Source: Vibrio sp.
GTDB lineage: Bacteria; Pseudomonadota; Gammaproteobacteria; Enterobacterales; Vibrionaceae
Direction of reading: 5' to 3'
Assembly (NCBI GenBank): GCA_007124475.1
Contig: SLFB01000143.1
Coordinates: forward strand, 1 to 13,306
DNA: 13,306 nt
Shown: in pieces, positions 7,618 to 13,306 of the stretch
Layout of the letters: the number at the start of each line of letters is the position of its first letter
Numbering within the stretch: position 1 is the stretch's first letter
Made by a program: the position numbers and the translations under genes
The notes under the pieces: generated by a model
Seen by the model: the letters and a program-made list of their open reading frames with translations, nothing else
The model's database searches: none
Told to the model about the DNA's origin: nothing

Positions 7618-8364
7618 ATGTTAAATAAAGGTCGTGGCTTATCTACGCTACTTCAAGTTAAGCAGCATGTAGCTTCAGGATGCTTTTTCTTGATGGTGCT
7701 GTTGTCGATTGGCTTTCTGCTACATTCAACGGTCAGTTGGATGTGGGACGATCAGCGTTTACCTTTGTCGCAACTGGTTTTAGAAGGTGATTTGCAATAC
7801 ATCTCTTCTCGCGAAGTTCAGCAGGCATTTGCCGAACTTGAGCATATTGGTACTTTTATGTCGCAAGACATTGATGTTTTACAAGGACAAGTTCAATCTC
7901 TTCCTTGGGTCGCTCATGCTTCTGTCCGTAAGCAGTGGCCTGATACAGTCAAAGTTTTTTTGACTGAACATCAGGTTGCAGCAATATGGAATGGTAACGC
8001 CTTGCTTAATGATAAAGGTCAAGTTTTCCATGGCAGTGCCGCTATGGTAGATGATGAGCTGGTTAAATTATACGGACCAGAAGGAAGTGGCTCTAAAGTT
8101 CTTGGTGTGTGGCGTCAATTTAATCCACAATTTCAAGTACTGGGTCTCAATATTTCATCGCTGGTGTTTAATGATCGGCGAGCTTGGCAGATTATTCTGG
8201 ATAATGGTATTCGTCTAGAGTTAGGCAAAGAGTCCTTGGAGGAGCGAATTACTCGCTTTTTATTACTTTACCAACAGTTAGGCGATGATGCTGAAAGAGT
8301 CAGTTATATCGATCTAAGATACGATATCGGTGCCGCAGTAGGCTGGTTTGCAGATCAAGAGTAA
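7606..8364 (+). CDS. ftsQ: FtsQ, divisome bitopic membrane protein (TTG or ATG start)
   Basis: Bitopic inner-membrane protein that joins FtsB and FtsL and connects early and late division proteins. From the TTG at 7606 it has 252 residues (E. coli: 276; the difference is mostly a shorter C-terminal tail). A short cytoplasmic N-terminus precedes one membrane helix (about 24-43), a periplasmic POTRA domain (about 53-122, with LPWVAHASVRKQWPDTVKV) and a beta domain with LYGPEGS and the family hallmark SYIDLRYDIGAAVGW. Start choice is uncertain. The TTG at 7606 has AGGG ten bases before it and gives an N-terminus of E. coli-like length; the ATG at 7618 would shorten it by four residues and has only a distant AGG. 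An in-frame stop at 7591 excludes earlier starts. It is first of the ftsQAZ group, 14 bases before ftsA. Confidence 0.94.
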   Translation: MINEMLNKGRGLSTLLQVKQHVASGCFFLMVLLSIGFLLHSTVSWMWDDQRLPLSQLVLEGDLQYISSREVQQAFAELEHIGTFMSQDIDVLQGQVQSLPWVAHASVRKQWPDTVKVFLTEHQVAAIWNGNALLNDKGQVFHGSAAMVDDELVKLYGPEGSGSKVLGVWRQFNPQFQVLGLNISSLVFNDRRAWQIILDNGIRLELGKESLEERITRFLLLYQQLGDDAERVSYIDLRYDIGAAVGWFADQE

Positions 8365-8378
8365 CAAAGAGAGTTAAA

Positions 8379-9641
8379 ATGACGAAATCGGCCAATGAAA
8401 GTATTGTAGTTGGGCTAGATATCGGGACCTCCACCGTGTCTGCTTTAGTTGGGGAGGTTTTACCCGATGGGCAAATTAATATCATTGGCGCTGGCACCAG
8501 TCCTTCACGAGGGATGGATAAAGGAGGCGTTAATGATCTTGAATCGGTGGTGAAATCCGTGCAAAGAGCCGTTGATCAGGCTGAATTAATGGCTGAGTGT
8601 GATGTAAGTCGCGTTTTTCTATCAATATCTGGCCGGCATATTGCAAGTCGTATTGAAAAAGGGATGGGCGCTATTTCAGATGAAGAAGTTTCTCAAGATG
8701 ATATGGACCGTGCAATACACACGGCAAAATCAATAAAAATCGGTGAGGAACAACGGATCTTACACGTCATTCCACAAGAATTTACGATTGATTACCAAGA
8801 AGGGATAAAAAACCCGCTAGGATTATCAGGGGTGCGTATGGAAGTTAGCGTTCACCTGATTACCTGTCATAACGATATGGCACGAAATATAATTAAAGCC
8901 GTAGAGCGTTGTGGTTTGAAAGTTGAGCAGTTGGTTTATTCTGGGTTGGCCGCTAGCCATGCAGTTATAACTGAAGATGAACGAGAGCTTGGTGTTTGTG
9001 TCATAGATATTGGTGCTGGCACCATGGATATCGCCATATGGACCGGTGGTGCATTACGCCACACACAAGTGCTTGCTTACGCGGGTAATGCCGTGACCAG
9101 TGATATCGCTTTTGCTTTCGGCACGCCGGTGAGTGATGCCGAAGAAATAAAAGTAAAATATGGCTGTGCGCTGAGTGAGCTGGTCAGTAAAGATGATACG
9201 GTCAATGTTCCCAGTGTTGGTGGACGACCATCAAGAAGTTTACAAAGGCAAACTTTATCAGAAGTAATAGAACCTCGCTACACTGAGTTGATGGGGCTTG
9301 TGAATCAAATTATTGATGCAGAACAGGATAAATTGCGCAGAGAAGGTATTAAGCATCAACTTGCCGCTGGGATTGTTCTCACCGGTGGAGCTGCGCAAAT
9401 TGAAGGATTAGTTGAGTGTGCGGAACGAGTATTTCGCAACCAAGTTAGGGTAGGTAAGCCGCTCGAAGTGAGTGGTCTAACCGATTATGTCAAAGAGCCG
9501 TATCATTCTACGGCAGTTGGTTTACTTCACTATGCAAAAGACAGTCAAATAAATGAAGATATTGAATATCAAGAGCCTAAACGCCAATCAATGTCGAATC
9601 TATTCACACGTTTGCGTAGTTGGATACAAAAAGAGTTTTAA
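8379..9641 (+). CDS. ftsA: FtsA, actin-like FtsZ membrane tether
   Basis: Actin-fold cytoplasmic ATP-binding protein that anchors FtsZ polymers to the membrane and recruits later divisome proteins. The product is 420 residues, as in E. coli. Visible elements are the phosphate-1 loop GLDIGTSTV (12-20), the FtsA-specific 1C region (about 85-165), the phosphate-2 segment IDIGAGTMD (209-217), the adenosine motif GIVLTGGAAQ (331-340), and a C-terminal amphipathic membrane-targeting helix within SNLFTRLRSWIQKEF. R286 in GGRPSRSLQR matches the residue changed in the known E. coli R286W bypass mutant. The start follows AAGAGAG by a few bases and sits 14 bases after ftsQ. ftsZ follows after 29 bases, so the pair is very likely co-transcribed. 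Confidence 0.98.
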   Translation: MTKSANESIVVGLDIGTSTVSALVGEVLPDGQINIIGAGTSPSRGMDKGGVNDLESVVKSVQRAVDQAELMAECDVSRVFLSISGRHIASRIEKGMGAISDEEVSQDDMDRAIHTAKSIKIGEEQRILHVIPQEFTIDYQEGIKNPLGLSGVRMEVSVHLITCHNDMARNIIKAVERCGLKVEQLVYSGLAASHAVITEDERELGVCVIDIGAGTMDIAIWTGGALRHTQVLAYAGNAVTSDIAFAFGTPVSDAEEIKVKYGCALSELVSKDDTVNVPSVGGRPSRSLQRQTLSEVIEPRYTELMGLVNQIIDAEQDKLRREGIKHQLAAGIVLTGGAAQIEGLVECAERVFRNQVRVGKPLEVSGLTDYVKEPYHSTAVGLLHYAKDSQINEDIEYQEPKRQSMSNLFTRLRSWIQKEF

Positions 9642-9670
9642 CCTGACAGCAGGAAAAACGGAGATAACAC

Positions 9671-10879
9671 ATGTTTGAACCGATGATGGAAATGTCTGAC
9701 GATGCGGTAATTAAAGTCGTTGGGGTTGGTGGCGGCGGCGGCAATGCGGTCGAACACATGGTGCGTGAATCCATCGAAGGCGTGGAATTCATCAGTATCA
9801 ATACCGATGCGCAAGCACTTCGTAAAACCAACGTTAATACTGTTATTCAAATTGGTGGCGACATCACAAAAGGGTTAGGAGCAGGTGCAAACCCGCAAGT
9901 TGGTCGTGATGCCGCTTTAGAAGACAAAGAAAGAATTAAAGAAATTCTTTCTGGAGCCGATATGGTATTTGTTGCTGCTGGCATGGGCGGTGGTACCGGG
10001 ACTGGCGCTGCACCTGTTATTGCAGAAGTAGCGAAAGAACTCGGTATTCTTACCGTTGCGGTGGTGACGAAGCCATTTAGCTTTGAAGGTAAGAAGCGTT
10101 TAGCCTTTGCTGAGCAGGGGATTGAGGAGCTTTCAAAACACGTTGATTCTTTAATCACAATTCCCAACGAGAAGCTATTAAAAGTATTAGGCCGTGGCAT
10201 TACCTTACTTGAAGCTTTTGCTAGTGCCAATGATGTACTTAAAAATGCAGTACAAGGTATTGCTGAGCTCATCACTCGTCCAGGTATGATTAACGTCGAC
10301 TTTGCTGATGTAAGAACCGTTATGTCAGAAATGGGTCACGCAATGATGGGCAGTGGTGTCGCTACCGGTGAAGACCGAGCTGAAGAGGCGGCTGAAATGG
10401 CAATTTCAAGCCCACTTTTGGAAGATATCGATCTTGCAGGCGCTCGCGGAGTGCTGGTCAACATTACCGCTGGTTTAGATATGCGACTAGATGAGTTCGA
10501 AACCGTAGGTAATACGGTTAAAGCGTTCGCTTCTGATAATGCTACCGTGGTTATTGGCACATCGCTTGATCCTGATATGGCAGATGAAATACGCGTAACC
10601 GTTGTTGCCACAGGCATAGGTAACGAGAGAAAGCCAGAAATAACGTTAGTTGCTGGCGGTTCTAAAACCAAGCCAGCACCGGTTTCAGCGGTATCAAGTA
10701 AAGTTGAAGAGAGTTCATCAGCACCTTTACAAGTTAAACCAGAGGTTGGTAATCAATCTGCAGCGGCCAGTGGTAGTCATCACTCTTCAGCGTCAGCGAG
10801 TCAGAGCGTAGCTCCAAAAGCCGAGAAAGAAAGTGGCTATTTAGATATCCCCGCTTTTTTACGACGCCAGGCTGATTGA
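9671..10879 (+). CDS. ftsZ: FtsZ, tubulin-like division GTPase
   Basis: Tubulin-like GTPase whose polymers form the Z ring at midcell. The product is 402 residues (E. coli: 383), the excess lying in the linker. In order: a short N-terminal tail, the GTP-binding part with VGVGGGGGNAV (17-27) and the tubulin signature GGGTGTG (106-112), the T7 loop with catalytic D210 and D213 in INVDFADVRTV, the C-terminal domain to about residue 318, and a disordered Ser/Ala/Lys-rich linker (about 320-385). The conserved tail GYLDIPAFLRRQ, which binds FtsA and ZipA, ends the protein. GGAG at 9660-9663 lies seven bases before ATG. The gene is 29 bases after ftsA, and the lpxC promoter follows it. Confidence 0.99.
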   Translation: MFEPMMEMSDDAVIKVVGVGGGGGNAVEHMVRESIEGVEFISINTDAQALRKTNVNTVIQIGGDITKGLGAGANPQVGRDAALEDKERIKEILSGADMVFVAAGMGGGTGTGAAPVIAEVAKELGILTVAVVTKPFSFEGKKRLAFAEQGIEELSKHVDSLITIPNEKLLKVLGRGITLLEAFASANDVLKNAVQGIAELITRPGMINVDFADVRTVMSEMGHAMMGSGVATGEDRAEEAAEMAISSPLLEDIDLAGARGVLVNITAGLDMRLDEFETVGNTVKAFASDNATVVIGTSLDPDMADEIRVTVVATGIGNERKPEITLVAGGSKTKPAPVSAVSSKVEESSSAPLQVKPEVGNQSAAASGSHHSSASASQSVAPKAEKESGYLDIPAFLRRQAD

Positions 10880-10893
10880 TTTTTCATCAAAAT

Positions 10894-10921
10894 TTGACAG
10901 CGTTCAAAACTTTGATATTAT
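10894..10921 (+). promoter_or_regulatory. Near-consensus sigma-70 promoter for lpxC
   Basis: A perfect -35 box TTGACA (10894-10899), a 16-base spacer and TATTAT (10916-10921, five of six -10 bases) lie in the 96-base gap between ftsZ and lpxC. Transcription would start near 10928, leaving a leader of about 48 bases. No convincing terminator separates ftsZ from this site, so lpxC probably also receives ftsZ read-through. This arrangement would let lipid A synthesis be set partly independently of division genes. Confidence 0.75.
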
Positions 10922-10975
10922 GTCGGACGATTTTTTATCGGGCGAGTCCTGTAGCACCGAATTAGAGGCAAGAAG

Positions 10976-11893
10976 ATGATCAGACAACGTACTCTGAAAG
11001 AAATAGTGAAAACAACTGGGGTGGGACTACACTCTGGGCGTAAAGTCACGCTTACTCTTCGCCCTGCTGCGGCAAATACAGGTATTATTTATCGTCGCAC
11101 CGATATTAATCCTCCGGTTGATTTTCCTGCTGATCCTGAGTCTGTACGTGACACTATGCTGTGTACGGCATTAGTTAACGAGCAAGGAGTTCGAATTTCA
11201 ACGGTAGAGCATTTGAATGCTGCCTTAGCTGGTATGGGGATCGATAATATTATTATTGAAGTAGATGCCCCAGAGATACCCATCATGGATGGTAGTGCTA
11301 GCCCATTTGTTTTTCTGCTACAACAAGCAGGTATTGAAACCTTGAATGCCGCTAAGCGTTTTATCCGTGTTAAAAAACCGGTACGTTTTCAAGATGGTGA
11401 TAAGTGGGCAGAGCTTCGTCCACACAATGGTTTTAAAATGGACTTTGAGATTGAGTTTAATCATCCAGCCATTGATGGTGAAGAGCAGCATTTAGTGTTT
11501 GATTTCTCTTCACAAGGTTTTATCAAAGAGATTGCTCGGGCGCGTACCTTTGGCTTTATGCGTGATATCGAATATTTGCAGTCGCAAAATCTTTGCCTCG
11601 GCGGCAGCTTTGATTGTGCCATTGTGCTTGATGACTATCGGATTCTTAACGAAGAAGGCTTGCGTTTTGCCAATGAGTTTGTGACTCATAAAGTCCTTGA
11701 TGCTATCGGTGACCTTTACATGTGTGGTCATACTTTAGTGGGTGAATTTAGAGCTTACAAATCAGGCCATGGTCTAAACAATCAGTTGCTTAGAGCTTTG
11801 TTAGCTGATCAAGAGGCATGGGAGTGGGCAACCTTCGAACAAGAAGCCGGCTCTCCGGTTGCTTTTGGCAAGCCTAATATGGTTATTGCATAA
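10976..11893 (+). CDS. lpxC: LpxC, UDP-3-O-acyl-N-acetylglucosamine deacetylase
   Basis: Cytoplasmic zinc deacetylase that catalyses the committed step of lipid A synthesis. The product is 305 residues, identical in length to the E. coli enzyme, and begins MIRQRTLKEIVKTTGVGLHS, typical for the family. The zinc ligands and catalytic residues fall at the same positions as in E. coli: E78 and H79 in STVEHLNAAL, H238 and D242 in THKVLDAIGD, and H265 in SGHGLNNQ. AGAGG at 10964-10968 sits seven bases before ATG. The C-terminus VAFGKPNMVIA resembles, but differs from, the nonpolar E. coli tail recognised by FtsH (consensus LAxxxxxAVLA). The gene has its own promoter and is followed immediately by a strong terminator. 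Confidence 0.99.
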   Translation: MIRQRTLKEIVKTTGVGLHSGRKVTLTLRPAAANTGIIYRRTDINPPVDFPADPESVRDTMLCTALVNEQGVRISTVEHLNAALAGMGIDNIIIEVDAPEIPIMDGSASPFVFLLQQAGIETLNAAKRFIRVKKPVRFQDGDKWAELRPHNGFKMDFEIEFNHPAIDGEEQHLVFDFSSQGFIKEIARARTFGFMRDIEYLQSQNLCLGGSFDCAIVLDDYRILNEEGLRFANEFVTHKVLDAIGDLYMCGHTLVGEFRAYKSGHGLNNQLLRALLADQEAWEWATFEQEAGSPVAFGKPNMVIA

Positions 11894-11899
11894 ATCATT

Positions 11900-11942
11900 A
11901 ATAAATAAAAAAGCCAGACTATGTCTGGCTTTTTTATTTATT
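11900..11942. terminator. Intrinsic terminator after lpxC, symmetrical and probably bidirectional
   Basis: A perfect 20-base-pair inverted repeat (11900-11919 with 11923-11942) has a three-base loop TAT. The GC-richer core AGCCAGAC/GTCTGGCT is flanked by an A-run on the left and a T-run on the right, so either strand gives a hairpin followed by U residues. It begins seven bases after the lpxC stop, so it ends the lpxC transcript. It also has the form of a terminator for leftward transcription, although no leftward gene is seen. Confidence 0.93.
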
Positions 11943-11978
11943 CGCTTTTTACTTCGGAATAGGCAAAAGTTTTCATCA

Positions 11979-12019
11979 GCGGCAATATATCAACTTAGTG
12001 GCGGTAATTTATTGCCGCC
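11979..12019 (+). repeat. Two competing hairpins sharing one arm
   Basis: ATTGCCGCC (12011-12019) can pair with GGCGGTAAT (12000-12008, nine pairs including one G-U). Its part ATTGCCGC (12011-12018) can instead pair perfectly with GCGGCAAT (11979-11986). The two left arms are imperfect direct copies (GCGGCAATAT and GCGGTAATTT). The structures exclude each other if transcribed. No T-run follows, so neither is an obvious terminator. Confidence 0.4.
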
Positions 12020-12067
12020 CTTCATCGATAGCTGAAAAATCATGCTTTTTATTGAGTTAATCTTTAG

Positions 12068-12097
12068 CTGATACTCTTCGTTCTTAAAGCGTAAAAT
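12068..12097 (+). promoter_or_regulatory. Weak candidate secA promoter
   Basis: CTGATA (12068-12073, four of six -35 bases), an 18-base spacer and TAAAAT (12092-12097, five of six -10 bases) would start transcription near 12104, about 204 bases before secA. A second, weaker option is TTGAAG (12240-12245) with TAAAGT (12264-12269), also with an 18-base spacer. secA needs a promoter in this region because the terminator at 11900-11942 blocks most transcription from lpxC. Which element is used cannot be decided from sequence. Confidence 0.25.
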
Positions 12098-12174
12098 GGT
12101 ATCTTATGTTTTTAACGCTATTCCATAGATGGTTATCGATAAAATCTAATACTTGGTGTTAGTTAATACCTTAA

Positions 12175-12216
12175 GTATCTTGAAAACCCACTTCTTCGCC
12201 ACAATATCCAAGATAC
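12175..12216 (+). repeat. Inverted repeat in the secA leader
   Basis: GTATCTTG (12175-12182) and CAAGATAC (12209-12216) are perfect reverse complements, separated by 26 bases. The dyad lies about 90 bases before the secA start. It could be an operator or a leader RNA stem; an eight-base arm could also arise by chance in this AT-rich stretch. Confidence 0.35.
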
Positions 12217-12269
12217 ATGATTTATCTCAGTATTCTTAGTTGAAGATAGAGTTATTGGAATTTTAAAGT

Positions 12270-12284
12270 AGATCGGGACGATCT
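12270..12284 (+). repeat. Small hairpin just upstream of the secA ribosome binding site
   Basis: AGATCG (12270-12275) and CGATCT (12279-12284) form a six-pair stem with the three-base loop GGA. The secA ribosome binding site AGAGAG (12291-12296) begins seven bases later. The hairpin is close enough to affect ribosome loading, but it does not cover the site itself. Confidence 0.4.
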
Positions 12285-12307
12285 AAGCAAAGAGAGATAT
12301 ATAAAAA

Positions 12308-13306
12308 ATGATAACTAAGCTACTGACAAAAGTGCTTGGCAGTCGCAATGACCGAACCTTGCGTCGTTTGAGAAAAATTGTCAAAGAAATTAATGAATTT
12401 GAACCCGCATTTGTTACCTTGTCAGATGACGAACTAAAGGCTAAAACGATCGAATTTCGTCAGCGAATTGAACAGGGTGAATCACTCGATCAGCTATTAC
12501 CTGAAGCATTTGCAACCGTTCGTGAAGCCTCTAAGCGTGTATTTGGTATGCGTCATTTTGATGTTCAGTTAATTGGTGGCATGGTACTTAATGCTGGGAA
12601 AATTGCTGAGATGCGCACTGGTGAAGGTAAAACTTTAACCGCCACATTACCTGCTTACCTTAATGCGTTAGCGGGTAAAGGCGTACACATTGTCACCGTT
12701 AATGACTACTTAGCCAAACGTGATGCGGAAACTAACCGACCTTTATTTGAGTTTTTAGGTATGACGGTTGGTGTCAACGTGCCCAATATGCCCCCTCAAG
12801 AGAAAAAACAAGCTTATTTAGCTGACATTCTTTATGGAACCAACAACGAATTTGGCTTTGATTACCTACGTGACAATATGGCATTTCGCATGGAAGACCG
12901 TGTTCAACGTGAACGCTTCTTTGCAGTCGTCGATGAAGTTGACTCGATTTTAATCGATGAGGCGCGTACACCGCTCATCATATCAGGACCAGCGGAAGAC
13001 AGCTCTGAATTATATACTCGTATTAATACTTTAATCCCTAACTTACAGCGACAAGATAAAGAAGATTCAGAAGAATATCGTGGCGATGGTCATTACACTC
13101 TGGATGAGAAATCTAAACAAGTTTACTTAACGGAAACTGGCCAAGAATTTGTGGAAAACCTATTGGTCGAAAACGAGCTAATGGAAGCGGGAGATACCCT
13201 ATACTCGCCAACCAATATCAGCCTATTACATCATGTTAATGCTGCTTTGCGTGCTCATGTCTTATTTGAGAGAAATGTCGATTATATCGTTACTGATGAA
13301 GGTGAA
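12308..13306 (+). CDS. secA: SecA, preprotein translocase ATPase (3' end outside window)
   Basis: Cytoplasmic and peripheral membrane ATPase that drives preproteins through SecYEG. The window holds the first 333 codons, about 37% of the 901 residues of E. coli SecA; the frame is open to the last base. The N-terminus MITKLLTKVLGSRNDRTLRR is typical. The Walker A motif MRTGEGKT falls at 102-109, as in E. coli, followed by VTVNDYLAKRD, YGTNNEFGFDYLRDNMAF, and the Walker B/DEAD-like VDEVDSILIDEARTPLIISG (208-227). The preprotein-binding domain begins near residue 225. AGAGAG at 12291-12296 precedes the ATG by 11 bases, a somewhat long spacing. The gene is separated from lpxC by a strong terminator and therefore needs its own promoter. 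Confidence 0.98.
   Translation, partial: MITKLLTKVLGSRNDRTLRRLRKIVKEINEFEPAFVTLSDDELKAKTIEFRQRIEQGESLDQLLPEAFATVREASKRVFGMRHFDVQLIGGMVLNAGKIAEMRTGEGKTLTATLPAYLNALAGKGVHIVTVNDYLAKRDAETNRPLFEFLGMTVGVNVPNMPPQEKKQAYLADILYGTNNEFGFDYLRDNMAFRMEDRVQRERFFAVVDEVDSILIDEARTPLIISGPAEDSSELYTRINTLIPNLQRQDKEDSEEYRGDGHYTLDEKSKQVYLTETGQEFVENLLVENELMEAGDTLYSPTNISLLHHVNAALRAHVLFERNVDYIVTDEGE

Larger units (their letters stand above)
11943..12307. other. Non-coding lpxC-secA spacer with several small dyads, no gene recognised
   Basis: These 365 bases between the terminator and secA contain stops in all frames and no open frame longer than about 20 codons starting with ATG on either strand. I see no secM-like arrest peptide (as in E. 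coli) and no dciA (DUF721) gene, which I recall lying between lpxC and secA in several gammaproteobacteria. What it holds is short inverted repeats at 11979-12019, 12088-12119, 12146-12162, 12175-12216 and 12270-12284, plus weak promoter-like elements. It is probably the secA control region. It could also be a remnant of a lost gene. Confidence 0.6.

Noticed and set aside
9847..10275. Antisense open frame of 142 codons opposite ftsZ
   Set aside because: It is fully inside ftsZ, its composition (Ser/Ala/Pro-rich) mirrors ftsZ codon use, and it has no recognisable motif. It is a shadow of a conserved gene.
10876..10890. TTGAT-TTTTC-ATCAA hairpin at the ftsZ stop as a terminator
   Set aside because: The stem is only five AT-rich pairs and no T-run follows. 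It is unlikely to stop transcription.
11938..11976. 12-residue leftward frame ending inside the terminator arm, as a relic of a lost convergent gene
   Set aside because: It is too short to assign to any family, has no ribosome binding site, and an in-frame stop lies eight codons upstream of its ATG. It does not support a specific gene remnant.
12106..12162. 18-residue open frame (MFLTLFHRWLSIKSNTWC) in the secA leader as a SecM-like peptide
   Set aside because: There is no ribosome binding site, no export signal of adequate length and no arrest-like motif. It is far shorter than SecM (170 residues). Chance is the better explanation.
12774..12971. Leftward 65-codon frame inside secA
   Set aside because: It is opposite the conserved ATPase domain of secA and shows no recognisable protein features.
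1..13306. Search for a novel defence, mobile or biosynthetic system
   Set aside because: All coding capacity is explained by ten known cell wall, division and lipid A genes plus secA. No tRNA, rRNA, CRISPR repeat, transposase, integrase or attachment site was seen.

Overview
This window is a long, almost gap-free stretch of the dcw (division and cell wall) cluster of a gammaproteobacterium, running into the start of secA. Protein motifs, lengths close to the E. coli homologues, gene order and a moderately AT-rich composition (judged by eye) point to the Vibrionaceae or a close relative. All genes are on the + strand. Missing ddl between murC and ftsQ fits a Vibrio-type cluster rather than the E. 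coli arrangement. The family assignment is inference; no database was searched.

Layout: murF (5' end outside the window), mraY, murD, ftsW, murG and murC form a tightly packed block from 1 to 7428, with junctions from a 14-base overlap to an 18-base gap, so one transcript with coupled translation is likely. A 177-base gap (7429-7605) follows. It holds a near-consensus sigma-70 promoter, a 9-base direct repeat and an RNA hairpin around the ftsQ start. ftsQ, ftsA and ftsZ follow with short gaps. A 96-base gap between ftsZ and lpxC carries a second near-consensus promoter. lpxC is closed by a very strong, perfectly symmetrical terminator. Beyond it lie 365 bases without a convincing gene but with several small dyads, and then the first 333 codons of secA, which runs off the right edge.

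Function: MurC, MurD and MurF are the ATP-dependent Mur ligases that build UDP-MurNAc-pentapeptide. MraY moves the phospho-MurNAc-pentapeptide to undecaprenyl phosphate (lipid I), MurG adds GlcNAc (lipid II), and FtsW polymerises lipid II at the septum. FtsZ forms the Z ring, FtsA tethers it to the membrane, and FtsQ links early and late divisome proteins. LpxC commits UDP-acyl-GlcNAc to lipid A, tying outer membrane supply to the same locus, and SecA powers protein export.

I found no unfamiliar protein system, mobile element, CRISPR array or RNA gene. The points worth a second look are regulatory: the ftsQ promoter and start-site hairpin, and the lpxC-secA gap, which lacks both secM and a dciA-like gene but keeps a terminator that looks able to work in both directions.
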